Below, in pieces: positions 21,690 through 33,057 of a stretch of DNA of 64,000 bases. Both the position numbers and the translations under genes were made by a program. Within the stretch, counting starts at the first letter, position 1; every line of letters begins with the position of its first letter. The stretch is from assembly GCA_964019415.1 (NCBI GenBank), contig OZ025873.1, positions 4,797,677 to 4,861,676 on the forward strand. The letters are read 5' to 3'. Below the pieces are notes generated by a model. The model was not told the DNA's origin. It did no database searches and worked only from the letters and a program-made list of their open reading frames with translations. This DNA is from Ianthella basta. Lineage: Eukaryota; Porifera; Demospongiae; Verongiida; Ianthellidae.

Positions 21690-22081
21690 GTAAGTAGAGA
21701 GACCAATATGGACAATTTGCAGTGTGATGTCAACATTAAATGATTCTGCACAATTCTGAAAAGTACACATATACATATTGTGATGTCATATATAAATGCT
21801 TAAGACATTGATTCATCTTCACTATGACTGCTATGATTATTTCATCATGGCTAGCAGGTCTCAGACAAATGATCTCTATAGACTAAGGGATTAACTACTG
21901 ACAACTCTATGTACGTACAAACAAGAGGAAGTCCTTGGTAACTTGTAATAGGCACTGATTTCATAGGTACCTGTGTCACCTACTCGCGGCAACAGTGTTT
22001 TTGCTTGACTATTGCACAACTGTGCACATGCATCTTTGACACCCACTGCTAATGCTTCATTGTCTCCATGTTCACCTCCAG

Positions 22082-22141
22082 GACCAGTACAAGTTGTGCT
22101 ATGACATCCTCCAGTCCCATCTGGACTCTTTTGATACATAA
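22082..22141 (+). pseudogene. Receptor phosphatase D2 relic, last exon
   Basis: CTCCAG|GACCAGTAC to TAA. DQYKLCYDILQSHLDSFDT is the closing Q(Y)..CY..(I/V)L..(Y/H)L.SF helix of a PTP domain. It follows exon d in phase 0 and ends the relic. Confidence 0.7.
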
Positions 22142-23528
22142 TTATGCCAACTTCAAGGCTGTTTGAGTGGGGAATGTTCCTGCAATGACCATAATACTAG
22201 TTTAATGTGTCTTTCAAACTGTAGTGTTGAACCACCCTTTGTGTGTATATTCATAACTGTATCAGCTATAGGCAGCTATGTCTAATAAGATACAGTTATG
22301 AATATATGACAATATACCCCCCATGGCCAGCTGAGTTCAGTTACAACCTGCAGCTGCATAATTATTACAGAGATGCAAAGCAGCTGCTAAATCCACCGCT
22401 GAATGTATGTATATAATGTAGTTGCATGCACGACTACATAATACATATATCAGTGCATGGATTTATTTACAGTGCAACCTGCAGCTGTCTGCAAGACAGC
22501 CACCTGCAGTGGGCCAGTTATATCTCGTCTCTAATTATGGAAATTATAGAGAGGTGGCTATGTACATTGCAGAAGTATATGATGTATTATGTAGGCAATG
22601 TTTCATTTTTATTCAGTGCTATAAAATTTATGATAAATAGTGATATTTTGGGTCAGGGAGGTGCCAGCTGGCTTAAGTCTTTGTTTTAATTAGAGAGTTT
22701 GAGGTGGTTGTATATATACATTATATATGTTACGCACAAACCTCGAATCTGTGCAAAGTTGCAACCTCGGTCATGGTCACATGACCGAGGTTGCAATTTT
22801 GATATGTGACCAGAAGTGAACTGTAGCAGTTACAGGTTTTATATGCACAGTGCACGCATCCATCTTAGACAGGTTGCATTGTACATATAATATATCTGCC
22901 AGTCTTAAAGCCAATGCACAGCCATGACTCCCACACCGGGCACTGTGACAATATCAGTGTGGGAGTTTCAATAAATATAGGAGGCTTTGAATATAGAGCC
23001 TGCACTGTTCGGTATGTATGAAGAGAATGGATCAGTGCCTGTTGGCGGTGACCAGTGACCCGGCTGCTATAGGGTCAGCTAGCAATCTAGACGTTGCCGG
23101 TGCTGGTCCGGTTCACTGCCATTTTCCCCTTCCCCCCTCTTTCCTTACCATGCATAGTTCCGAATGTTGTCTTTCATTCGTATTACCATGGTACATATAG
23201 ACCATCGTAATTAACATGTATGCTTGTATACCATGACGGACTGTACACATTTTCCACAATACATAGGCATAATGACAAACTGGAGCTACCTAGCTCTTGG
23301 ACAAAGCCATGGAATCACTTTGGCAAGTGGTGATCTATTAATACTCCTCAAAAGTAGCAGGCTGTCAGTGGCAGCAGCTTCCCCATACCCTGTTTCTAGC
23401 TAGTCCTGTAGTGCTACACTAATTGTGTTCCTAAAGTGCTACACTAAATGCATTCTTGACGTGTGAGCCACATAAGATACGCATGCAAATGCTACCTGAC
23501 CTGGATTCAGAGCCTCACTATGCTGGGT
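22142..23528. other. Spacer with hairpins, no gene
   Basis: Contains an inverted repeat at about 22250-22305 (ATTCATAACTGTATC facing GATACAGTTATGAAT), a perfect 17-bp hairpin at 22759-22796 and a shorter one near 22925-22965 (ACTCCCACAC / GTGTGGGAGT). The open frames here have no domain. Confidence 0.5.
22759..22796. repeat. Perfect hairpin, 17-bp arms
   Basis: TTGCAACCTCGGTCATG, loop GTCA, then its exact reverse complement. Uninterrupted pairing suggests a recent or selected structure; probably the core of a miniature element. Confidence 0.8.
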
Positions 23529-23626
23529 ACTATTGATATCGATCAATCCATCATTGTATTTATCTGTAAAAACAGTCAGTGCAATAGCAACGACAAGGGA
23601 TAAAGTATAATTTATTGCCTTATGAT
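23529..23626 (+). repeat. 98-bp direct repeat, right copy
   Basis: One mismatch to 19929-20026, at a distance of exactly 3600 bp. Identity is higher than that of the surrounding diverged repeats, pointing to a late event or gene conversion. Confidence 0.85.
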
Positions 23627-24567
23627 CAAAGTATATATTATGCATAAATCCATTCTCTTAAGTTGCATATTCCAATTCTCTCAATTATTATGTCTTACGT
23701 CTCCCCTCAGGTTGGCACTCAGTGACTGCCAAAGGTACACAGAGTCCTTGCCTGTCCTGTTTTCACCCTGTTCGTATCAATTCTTAGGAATACTTTTCTT
23801 TCTAATGTACGTAGCTACTGTGTGCAGTAGTTGTTCAATTAGCTGACCACTCATGGGAATAGCTACATGGCAAAGTGGCCACTACCTCAACTGATTTCCT
23901 ACATAATCTATCTTAAGCTAGAGTATTAATAATAAATGATTGCATCAGGACAGATCATAAATGGTTTAAGGGTAGAAGTATATATTTAGATTATCATATA
24001 CATTGTCATAACCGCAATTGTCTTTGGATGCTGTATCTCCACGTACATTACGTTCATGCATTGTTGATTCGTTTCTAAATATTGTGCACGAAGTCGCATC
24101 ATCAAAAGCTGGTTGTCATTTCAATACCTGTCCACCGTGCACATCAGCACTGATACATATGACTCATGCAAGCACATATCTAACTGTATAATTTAAGGAT
24201 CCTATGTTTGAAGAGCCTATAGCTTTGATGCATGCCCTTTAAACAATTGCTGTAGTGCAGTATACTTTGGGTTTGTGGTTTACCAAGTGAGACACAACAT
24301 GTAATGTGTGGTACTGCTGAATCTCTATATATAATATACACGTTCAGGTGTGTTCTTGGCAATGTCCATTCCAAGGCTATAGACCCTCTCCACCGCGGGC
24401 GCATTAAAACGCCGAAACGCTCTACCACTAGCCACGCCCATGGACAAATCGGCTATGCATGGCCATGTGGAGTGTCAACATCCTGTTTGGGCGTGGTTTG
24501 TGCTGATCGAGTCCGTGCCGTAGTCCGTAAGCCGTAGTAGATAATACACCCCTGACAGCTGGTTACA
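23627..24567 (+). other. 5' region of unit B with remnant of a signal exon
   Basis: At 23708-23747 the DNA reads TTGGCACTCAGTGACTGCCAAAG|GTACAC, the last part of the MAG-type signal exon known from 41400 and 46721, its start lost. From 24430 on, ATGGACAAATCGGCTATGC and GAGTGTCAACATCCTGTTTG match unit A just before its first exon, so this is probably proximal promoter/5'UTR. Confidence 0.5.
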
Positions 24568-24622
24568 ATGATGAGGATTTCGCTTGTCTCCTATTTTCTT
24601 CTATTGCTCTATACTTTAGGAG
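24568..24622 (+). CDS. Unit B exon 1: signal peptide
   Basis: ATGATG opens MMRISLVSYFLLLLYTLG, then G|GTGAGC, phase 1. The first ATG gives the same exon length (55 nt) as unit A, so I chose it; the second ATG three bases on is equally possible. Confidence 0.8.
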
Positions 24623-24752
24623 GTGAGCCTACCGGTATCCGCATCGTATAGCTGTCTAGCCTGATCTGGATATGTGTATGAGTAGCTAGCTACGTGTGGT
24701 AGTTACTTCCTGGTGCTCATAAGTGTTTATCCTTCCTTTTCCCTCTTGGCAG

Positions 24753-24776
24753 AACATGCTCTGGTAGAGGCACAAG
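24753..24776 (+). CDS. Unit B exon 2: 24-nt micro-exon
   Basis: TTGGCAG|AACATGC to CAAG|GTGAGA; EHALVEAQ, phase 1-1, same as unit A apart from one residue. Confidence 0.7.
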
Positions 24777-24865
24777 GTGAGAGCTTTCGGCAATGCATTT
24801 TGACCCTTGTCAGGCCTACCGTAGACAATTCACAGCTTTGACATGCTATGGCATGGTAAAACACA

Positions 24866-25155
24866 TCTACTTTCCTCTTATCCAAACGTTGTCATCTCGA
24901 TCTCATGCAGTCCTGCGATTCAGTCTTAGTTCATCTCCATATAGCTAGCTATCTTTTGAATCGTTCGCAAGTTACTTAGCCATGTTCTGCATTCTCACCT
25001 GGTGTCCACATCTGGTGTTCCTCAAGGTTCTGTAGCTACTTGGACCATCCCTCTTTTCAGTATTATTGATCTTCCTCAAGTTCTTCCTCCTGCATGGTTC
25101 TACTGTTAGTTTCGCCGGAGAAACCATTGTGATCCTTTCACCCCATGGTTGTAGT
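24866..25155 (+). pseudogene. LINE reverse transcriptase fragment, unit B copy
   Basis: Counterpart of 6460-6775: GVPQGSV-like, LFSI, IDLP, LPP, then TVSFAGET (FADDT in intact elements). Frames are broken. It directly follows the micro-exon, as the ancestral unit must have had before miniature elements invaded unit A. Confidence 0.55.
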
Positions 25156-26763
25156 GACACATGTAAGTATATATTGGCAAGGCATATTCATGTGGCATAT
25201 GAGAAGTGGCATATTATCCCATGTGCTATAATTATATACGTACTTCTTATTGTGAATATTATTATAATAAGAATCAGACGGCACGGTAGTGCTGTCTATG
25301 TAGGGATGGCCATGGTTGTTTGTATGCTGTAATACAAAGGAAAAGTAGCGCTACTCCTGAACAGAAGCAAGAACCAACAAAAGGAACCGCCAGCGAGGAG
25401 GGGAGGCTGTACAGTTTACACAGCTAACCTTACTTCCAAGCGCCAGGGCGCCGTCATGTAGAAAGCGTCGACACCTTTTTCCGTGTTTCGTCTTCTTCTT
25501 CTCCATCAGCTGTAACTCCCGAACGACAGGGAGTAGGAGGATAAATTACCCACAGTTCTATGATGCTTTTTGCAGGTAATTGCCTTTTGTAGGTTAGATG
25601 GCTCTGCGAGCCAGTCCACAAGTGTAGGTTTCCCCAGCCTTCGTGAAACGTTGCTAGGCGCAATATGCCATTTTACAATGACGTAATCACATGTACGGTT
25701 GGTCTGTCACGAAAAAATTGGACCACCCTGAAAAGGTTCCCCAGTCCAAATATTTTGAGATATTTGAACCTCTGGAACTAATATTTCAGAAATGGACTAA
25801 AATCTTTGGACCTAGCTACCCTGAAATGTGTGGAACCCCTCATCTGTCTACATTCTAGGTTTTCCAGGCATAATACATTTCACTTTCATCATCAGCACAA
25901 TGCTTGCATGGGAATTTGAGCTTCATAAAAATACATGACTTAAGCAGACAAGTAGATAAATATAATACATATATGCAGAGTAGCTATATATAGCTATTAT
26001 AAATGTTGCGAAAATAAGTAAAGTAAATGTGAATGTCACTCAGTCTGTCCCCAATATAACCCAGTGAATGTCATTGACACCCAAACACATGCGCTCTCAC
26101 ACATACTACAGATCTAACATACTGTATGCCCACAAAGCTACATACATGCCAACACCAGCACACCCACACCCACACTAATGGCAGTGTCCACTCTGGTCTG
26201 TAAGCTAGATTGTACATACTACTCAGCACTGTGTGAACCTGTGTGATAATTCAATAATACTCTCTGCATGCATACAATAGCTGTGTGGAAACGTGATGAT
26301 CTATATAGGAAAGAAGTCACCAAAGCATAAACATGTTGTTTTGTGAAGTGCTAATTATAATGTAATGTGGATATGGTTCAGTGATCAACTTCCCTTTCCT
26401 ATTCCATACAGCAATTGTCGCTTAGTGAATAGTCCTCTTTTAAAGTTTTGGGCCAATAGCCCCACAATGCGGTCAGATGAGCGTTCACAAGTACATACGG
26501 GACAAGCTTTGGCCGCCATTAGCCAGCATGCCATTTAGAAGGACATCCGCAGTGGTTGTGTCAGTGGGCCGTCATTTAAATTACTGCTAGGTAGCTTCTG
26601 GTGGACATTCCTAACTTATAGTGTGGAGCCTAGGTTCTAGCTGCCACTTTGGTTCTACTCCAAAATAAAAACATGATGGCCATATACTTGCAGTGCTGTC
26701 CTGTGGTTGTGGCAATGTATCATATCTGAGCTTACACTCTTAAAAGTGTAGAACAGGGAAGAT
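25156..26763. other. Intron of unit B, no gene seen
   Basis: Simple A/T-rich and CA-rich stretches (26080-26170). A GC-richer piece at 25330-25670 carries short frames on both strands without a domain or splice support. Confidence 0.45.
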
Positions 26764-27007
26764 TAAAAGTTTTCTACAAAAGCTACTAAATATGTAGGGC
26801 TGGCATAAAAAGTACAGAAACAACGATAGGCTACTACACAGTGGAGCATTCACCATTGTCCCTACATGCAAGAGTGTTGCACCATATAGTACTACACTCT
26901 TGCATGTAAGGACAATAGTGAATGTTCCACTGTGTAGTAGCCTATCCTTGTTTCTGTACTTTTTATGCCAGCCCTACATCTTTAGTAGCTTTTGTAGAAA
27001 ACTTTTT
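26764..27007. repeat. Long inverted repeat (fold-back element), copy B
   Basis: Arms of about 110-118 nt: AAAAGTTTTCTACAAAAGCT at the left faces AGCTTTTGTAGAAAACTTTT at the right, and AGTACAGAAACAACGATAGG faces CCTATCCTTGTTTCTGTACT. The loop is about 10 nt (near CACCATATAGTACTACAC). Few mismatches, so a single near-perfect hairpin. Same family as 9669-9838. Confidence 0.85.
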
Positions 27008-27240
27008 ATGCACTTGTACAATATACATAATGATGCAGCACTCTGTCAGTGTTCACATCTTCCTAAGTCTTTACATGCCTGTGCCAGACTTCCTGGGTGG
27101 TAGTCTGTTTTTTTTCAAACTCTTCTGGATGAACCCAGAAAAGTAGAACTATCAAAATAGACTAACCTTCAACATGTTCAGCTCCACCTGTGGCAGGGCT
27201 GGCAGATTGTTCCAGCCTCTAGGGGTGCTATGCTATTTGC
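27008..27240 (-). repeat. Dispersed repeat R, unit B copy
   Basis: Matches 7770-7985 of unit A (GCAGCACTCTGTCAGTGTTC; the minus strand encodes RGWNNLPALPQVELNML). Truncated right after GGGGTGC. It follows the fold-back element here, while in unit A the order is reversed. Confidence 0.55.
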
Positions 27241-28983
27241 TTATGACACGTTGTCATTGCACTTTCCATTACTCCTTACACAATATCTACTTGGTGCCCA
27301 GTCCATGAACGTGCTGGTGCATGGCTAACCAATGCATTACCAGCCGTCGTCTGAACTGCCTGCACATGTCAAGCACACGGAGAGACCGCCTGAGGGGCAG
27401 GTCTGTCTGCTAGTAAGAATAATATGAAAAGAACAAATGGGGTAAGAGCAGCCTATGACGCTTTCTTGTATGTTCACTCCAGGCTGGCTTTGGCTGTTCT
27501 ACCATCTTCAATACATCCATGGCCTTCAATTGTTCTTGGCTGTTGCCATTTGGCTAGTTTTGCCGAAGTGTGCTAATACATTACGATAGGAGTAGCCATT
27601 TTTATTGGGCACATACCTAAATAGACATTACAAGTGTGACATCTGATAAAAAGTACTTCTGCATTGATGCATTTGATCCTATTAAGGTCATCCTTGCATG
27701 CAACTCTGTTTCAAATCCACTGACTTGGCCTACATAGAGCTCTTGAGTTGCCCATGCGCTATTATATTTTTGGACATGATCCAAACAGTCGCCTACCGAT
27801 TTCATTGTAGAACTTCCTGTGGATTCTAATTGGCCATACACCTGGATTTTGTCCAAGGTGATGTATGCTGTGAAGTTTGCTTGACCTTATGGGTTCTACT
27901 TAGCATATATCATCATCACTATGGTGCTTTCAATGGATGTCACATATACATATGCAAGGAGTAGTCATGATACATATTGTAGCAGCAAACACTATACCTG
28001 TTTTCCATGCAAAAAGGCAAGTTTAAACATTTCATTGCCAATGGAACACAATTACACCTTGTTAAAGCGATTTGTGAAGGTCACATTGTCTGTTTGTTTT
28101 GATCTGCCAAAAATTGGATGAGCTCATCTTGCAATTGAGTATAGCGATTACTCCATGCAAGACCATTCCAAATTTCATCAGAAAGAATCTCAGAAGACCT
28201 AAAACCCTACTTCAAATCTAATCACCACCACCACCACCACCACCACTACCTACCACCACCGCCACCACCGCTGCCACCACCACCACCACAAAACAAGGCA
28301 AAGCAATTTATATGTGAGGGCAGGGCCAGAAAAGGTGACAGATGGGGGCAAAAGGTGGGGGTGGGAAATGTACATGAGAACTGGTGGGCGTGGGACTGAA
28401 TAACAATCCTAAAATAAACAAACAGCTATAGGTCATAGTCATGGTTAGTAGAAAAGGGGGGGGGGGGGGGGGGGGAAGTGGGAAACAAGTCAGAAGGTCA
28501 GCTGGTGGAGTTTTGGTGGTGGATCAGAGGCAAGGGGACTTGTAGGCAAGGGGCCTGCATCTCTACAGCACCTCTGGTCGACAGGCACAGCAACAGCTTC
28601 TGGACAGCACCCAACAGGTCTTCGACTTATCCCCGCGACTTCTTTGATTACGGCTGCCCACCTCAGTTGCCTTGACTTCTCTGCCTGAAACATATGACAT
28701 GCAGGAGTAATGCAGATACTGGCGAGCGTTGTGATTTGTACACGCTAACATCTTTCAACCATCTGTAGCGTTGAAAAGCTTTGCGCACACAGTTGATCTT
28801 CTAAATGCTCTTCAGAACCTTGCCCACATGTACTGCGCTGTAGCACACTATGTATGTAGCTTTTGCCATCATAGAACACTAGCTACTCTGGCAACTGTGG
28901 GTTTCTTGGTACATTATGTTTCTGTAAGTATTCGTTGTAAATGCATGTGCCGTAAGCAGTCATGTGTCTGTGCTTGAGTGCAT
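27241..28983. other. Intron of unit B with simple repeats, no gene
   Basis: Includes a (CCA)n/(CAC)n tract at about 28218-28291 and a run of 20 G at 28456-28475. The stretch 28476-28760 has moderate GC and short frames on both strands, without a domain. Nothing else recognised. Confidence 0.5.
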
Positions 28984-28986
28984 GTG

Positions 28987-29030
<44 letters not shown>

Positions 29031-29134
29031 TGCAGCTGGTGTGTATATGTGTGTGAGTGTGTGTGTGTCTGTCTGTGCATGTGTGGGTGTGTATGTGTGC
29101 ATGTGTGTGTGTGTGTCTGGTGTGTGTGTGTGTG
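28984..29134 (+). repeat. (GT)n microsatellite, interrupted
   Basis: A pure GT core at about 28990-29029, then a degenerate TGTG/TGTC/TGCA tract. Frames across it are artefacts. Confidence 0.9.
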
Positions 29135-29821
29135 CTGACCTATGGTCAGTGACAGAGCAGCAACTGAAGGGAGCAAGTCTTTTGAGTTGTGGTGGCAGCC
29201 CCACAAGTATTTAACTTGAAATACTTGCTTTATTGTGCAACCACATAGACAATTATATTAGTCTTAGACTGATAATTATGTTAGTCTCTGTCTATGGCAG
29301 GTAAAGTGGCTGCAAGTACTAGTTCTACTGGGGCTACTGCATATTCACTACCAATGCATGTGCATTAATAGTTGCAAGGCTAACTCTATTGGCTATAATT
29401 GTACATGAGCACTAGGTGGGAGCTAGAGGCTGCTACTATGTTACTGTACGTACCTTGTACAATACACTTCCAATTTGCTTTAATAGCACTTTCAGTGTGC
29501 TTTATATTTCAAAAGTTCTCTGAAGGGAGAGGCATGCTCTAAGACCCCCTAGAAGGGTCGGGTAGTGTTATAGAGATATAGCCTTCAGTGCAACTGCCAG
29601 GCCAATACTAGATAGCTTCCAGCATCCCTGCTGTGTACTACAGTCTTTGCCCTATAATCCGCCTCCTCTCACTATTCACTTTCATTAGTTCCCACTGATG
29701 TTGCTGCTATGTCAATCCTTCACTCTTCACAGTTCACACTCCATCTCTATCTTACTGAATCTCAACCCTAGATATTCTTTGCTTGCTGTAATGACTGTTT
29801 CTGTTTCGTTCCCACCTATTA
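29135..29821 (+). other. Intron ending at an insertion junction
   Basis: From about 29640 it matches unit A 11255-11415 (CACTGATGTTGCTGCTATGTC ... TTTCCCACCTATTAC). At 29822 the match stops: unit A continues CGACCCTGCTGCAG and a CCP exon, unit B continues TTTTTTATAATCAG. This fixes the left boundary of the inserted or replaced DNA. Confidence 0.65.
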
Positions 29822-29964
29822 CTTTTTTTATAATCAGTAACCTTAAAATAATGATAACAGTAATAGGCACACATGCGCACTGCCCATACATAACACATAT
29901 ACATTGGGAAAAGAAAGAGAAAATGTTAAGGGAATATGGATTGCAGTTAATTGGGTCATAGGAT

Positions 29965-32640
29965 GACAAGTTAGATTGAGGGGACACGCCCCTCACTGAC
30001 AATCATGCAAATCGGGATCTTGACCTCACGACCCACGGTTGATCTTGAGCCCCTAATGTGCCTGATTAGGGACTTGATCAACGAGAAATTGAGCATGCGT
30101 CATACCGCGTTCATCACATGCTATAGGGCTGTTCACGTTTTGCTGCAAGCATTGACACCATTCTCTTGAATGTCACTTGTACCGCACTGCCCATCCCTCC
30201 TGTTGCTGCTAAGACAATGGGTGTAAAGAAACCGTGATCCACTTCTCGGATCCTCTGTTCATATTCTCTTCTCTTTAGCTTCTCGTGCTGTTGGTATGTG
30301 GCAGAAAGGCTTTAATTAGGAACGGTTACTTGGTGCGAAGGGATTGAGCACCCTTACGTCGAAGAATGCATTCTGTGACCGTTCCCAGAACCCCTCAGCC
30401 CTGATGTCCACTCTGGCACCGTTTTGACAGTTGGCAGATCTTCTTTGCAGTGCTTCACCAGACAGGGCTGTAGCTCTGGTTCTGTGCGGACATTGTTGCA
30501 GACCTCTGCCATGAGGTCAGCCGTAAGGTCCCTGATGTCGTTATGCCTCAGCGTTGGTAGTCCATCTGTGGGGCAGGTGAAGGCATGATCCACAGTCAGG
30601 TTCTTGCCACAAACACACACATTTGGGAGATTGGGTGGCTGCCATCCGTACCGCAAGGCAACGGCATCCCGGAATGCTCCCTTATGTAAGAGGAAGCCAA
30701 ATTCCTCAATCGGAAGAACACTGAGCCAGCTAGATGCCCCCTTCTCTTTTGCTAAGTCCATAGCAAGCTTCCTGTCATTTGAGGCATTGTGTCGTATGGC
30801 TTCCGCTTTTTCCTTTAGGTGTTTTCTCTTCTGGACTGCGGTTGCTACTTCGGCTGAACATTCGTGCATCTGTGCTCTTTCTTGTTGAGAGGCAGCTTGG
30901 ACTAGGGGTGCCACTGCAGTACACGAGTTCATGTATTCTTCTTGGGCTGATTCCATTGGTTTGCAAAGGTTTAGCCCTCCCATTCTTGCTGGGAGTGATA
31001 GAATATCTCTTTCATTCTCACTGAATGCTGGGCATCCCGTTACAGCACGGGCAAACTTGTACCTGATGGCTTCTTCTAGGGGCTCTAGACTGTCTGCAAT
31101 CTCTCTGGTAGTCCTGAACAGATACCGCCATTTATTCAACACTCCATGTGTGAAGGCACAAAAAGCGGCATGAGACTGGGTGATGGCAATGGAGGAAAGT
31201 TCTTCAAGCTCTCCTAACCAGCTGTCAACCTTGTCTTGCACAAACAGATCCTTCTTGTCATCTGGGCCAATGAAGGATCCCAGATATACTTTCCTTTCGG
31301 TTGTGACCTGAACACCAGTGTCCTTGAAGAGTTCTTTGGCAGAGTTGAGATGACATTCCTTAACGACAAGCCAGGTTTTGGATGGATTTACAGAGTAGCC
31401 GTATTTTGGCCCTCTTTCTGCCAACCTGTCCCACCACTGCTTCACTGCTTGCAATCTTCCTGCAGCAGCCGCATCATCTGCAAACCACAGCTGTTTTGAA
31501 AGGTTGTCTAGTTCCATGATCAGAGGTAAGGTCGCGATGGCGTAGATACTCATGGCGAGTGGATCACCCTGAGTAGTACCCTCTGATGACGTTATTGCCT
31601 CACCATTGATGTACAGATTGGGTGGAAGCCTGTACGTGTTTAAAACCACATTGGCAAGTGATGGACACAGAGCTTGGATGTTCCTCAATGCAGCTTCGTG
31701 ATTAAGTGCGTTGAAAGCATTGGTTGCGTCGACAAAGAGCAGCCCCTCAGTGTCATCATGTTCCAGGAAGTTTCTCAGTGCATGCACTGCCGCTTCGCAA
31801 CCACCCTTCTGACCAGCACACAGCTGATATGTGCTTGCAACCTGCTCAATGTCTTCAGAAATCACCGAGAGGATTGCCTTGCCAATGATCCTCCAACTCA
31901 TTTCCCCCACTCCAATAGGTCGAATCCTGGGGCACTTGTTTAGTGCTACCAGATGACTTGCTGTAAGGGCTTGGATGGGATGATGGCCCAGTGGACCACC
32001 AGCAAGTCTTCTGGCAACATTCGCAGCAGCTTCACATAACTCCTGTGATGACCTCTTGAACGAGCAGCACATGCGACACCATGCTGCAGCATCCAAGTTG
32101 GAGGGTCCATGGCTTCCATTGGTTTTCAGAGCAGCTGTGTGTATGGCGGTTGCATTGATTGACTCAAAAACATGGGGTGGAAAGGTAGAGTCTCATTTGT
32201 CAGCTGAAGTAGAGTCGAGGGATCATATGGTTGTGCTGGTGGATGTTTCTTGATCAGAGCATCCCGCACAGTGCATGAACCCTCTGAAGTCTCAATGACA
32301 TCATTGGGAACAAGTGGCACTCCTGCTTTACCGTCACCACTGTTGTCCAGTAGACGTGTTGCAGCCCGAATCTTGCCTTCTGCCATCAGTGCAGCAAATC
32401 TTCTTGCGATGCTTTTAGATTGATTGTTGTCATGATTAATTTGGGGCAGATGTGACTGTATGGCCCTAACTTCTTCCAATAGCTTGTTCAGTTCGCCATT
32501 ACCCCACAGCTGCATTCTTCGCTGGATACACAGGACATGGTCCTTTGATTTGGACTGACGTGATGGTTTTTGCAGAATGAGGGATGGCAACAAATTTAGC
32601 TCTCTAGCGACTTTAGCAACAATCACCAAAAGTTTTGTAA
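29965..32640 (-). mobile_element. Disabled retroelement: reverse transcriptase with C-terminal nuclease-like part
   Basis: A 580-codon open frame (30354-32096) holds the RT palm: RPIGVGEMSWRIIGKAI near residue 60, FVDATNAFN (motif A, ~121), TTQGDPLAM (motif B, ~174), WFADDAAA (motif C, ~204) and NPSKTWLVVK (motif D). After it comes a CVCGKN....HAFTC zinc-knuckle. In another frame, past a frameshift at about 30430, follow RVDIRAEGFWE and FFDVRVLNP, a D...D.R layout like a restriction-type nuclease, then more family sequence to about 29965. The N-terminal part is in a third frame (32126-32629), split by a frameshift near 32180. With two or more frameshifts it is dead. REL-nuclease non-LTR retrotransposons are the likeliest relatives; the exact clade is not recognised. 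Confidence 0.75.
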
Positions 32641-32880
32641 CTGATGAAGACCCTTGTGGTCAAAACGTTTTATTTGAACCATCCTTTTTAGCTACATGAA
32701 TGCTCATCAACGCCTCATAAACACATTCTGTAGACAGTGGTGTTTTGCTGAATATTGTCAGATAATCTGTGTTTTTATTTCATCATTCATGTGCATATAA
32801 TAGCAACTGTAACTATGGCCCAATGTGATTCTAATTTTTTGACAAGTGTTTCTATTCACTCATGTAAACCTCTGCTGCAG
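32641..32880 (+). other. Right junction of the retroelement block and CCP acceptor
   Basis: CTGATGAAGACCCTTGTGG-type sequence, seen at the edge of the element, is followed by intron with a pyrimidine tract ending CTCTGCTGCAG. The exact right end of the insert cannot be set by eye. Confidence 0.4.
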
Positions 32881-33057
32881 TTGCTGATTGCGGTTCTCCC
32901 CCAGCTGTTCCTGCTAATGGATATCGTGCCACTGTCTCCACTACAACCGTTGGGTCCACAGTGACGTACATCTGTAATACAGGCTATGTTTTGCAAGGGA
33001 ACAGCACTTTAACTTGCATGGACAATGGACAGTGGAGTCCAAGTGTACCTACTTGTG
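32881..33057 (+). CDS. Unit B exon 3: CCP/sushi domain
   Basis: 177 nt, phase 1-1, CTGCAG|TTGCTGATTG to TGTG|GTGAGT. VADCGSPPAVPANG, YICNTGY, LTCMDNGQW, PTC: four Cys and the Trp. Its 3' half is almost that of unit A exons 4 and 6. The only CCP left in unit B. Confidence 0.87.

Noticed and set aside
30354..32096. The longest open frame of the window as a host gene
   Set aside because: It has reverse transcriptase motifs, lies opposite to the receptor in an intron, and its N- and C-terminal continuations are in other frames. It is a decayed retroelement.
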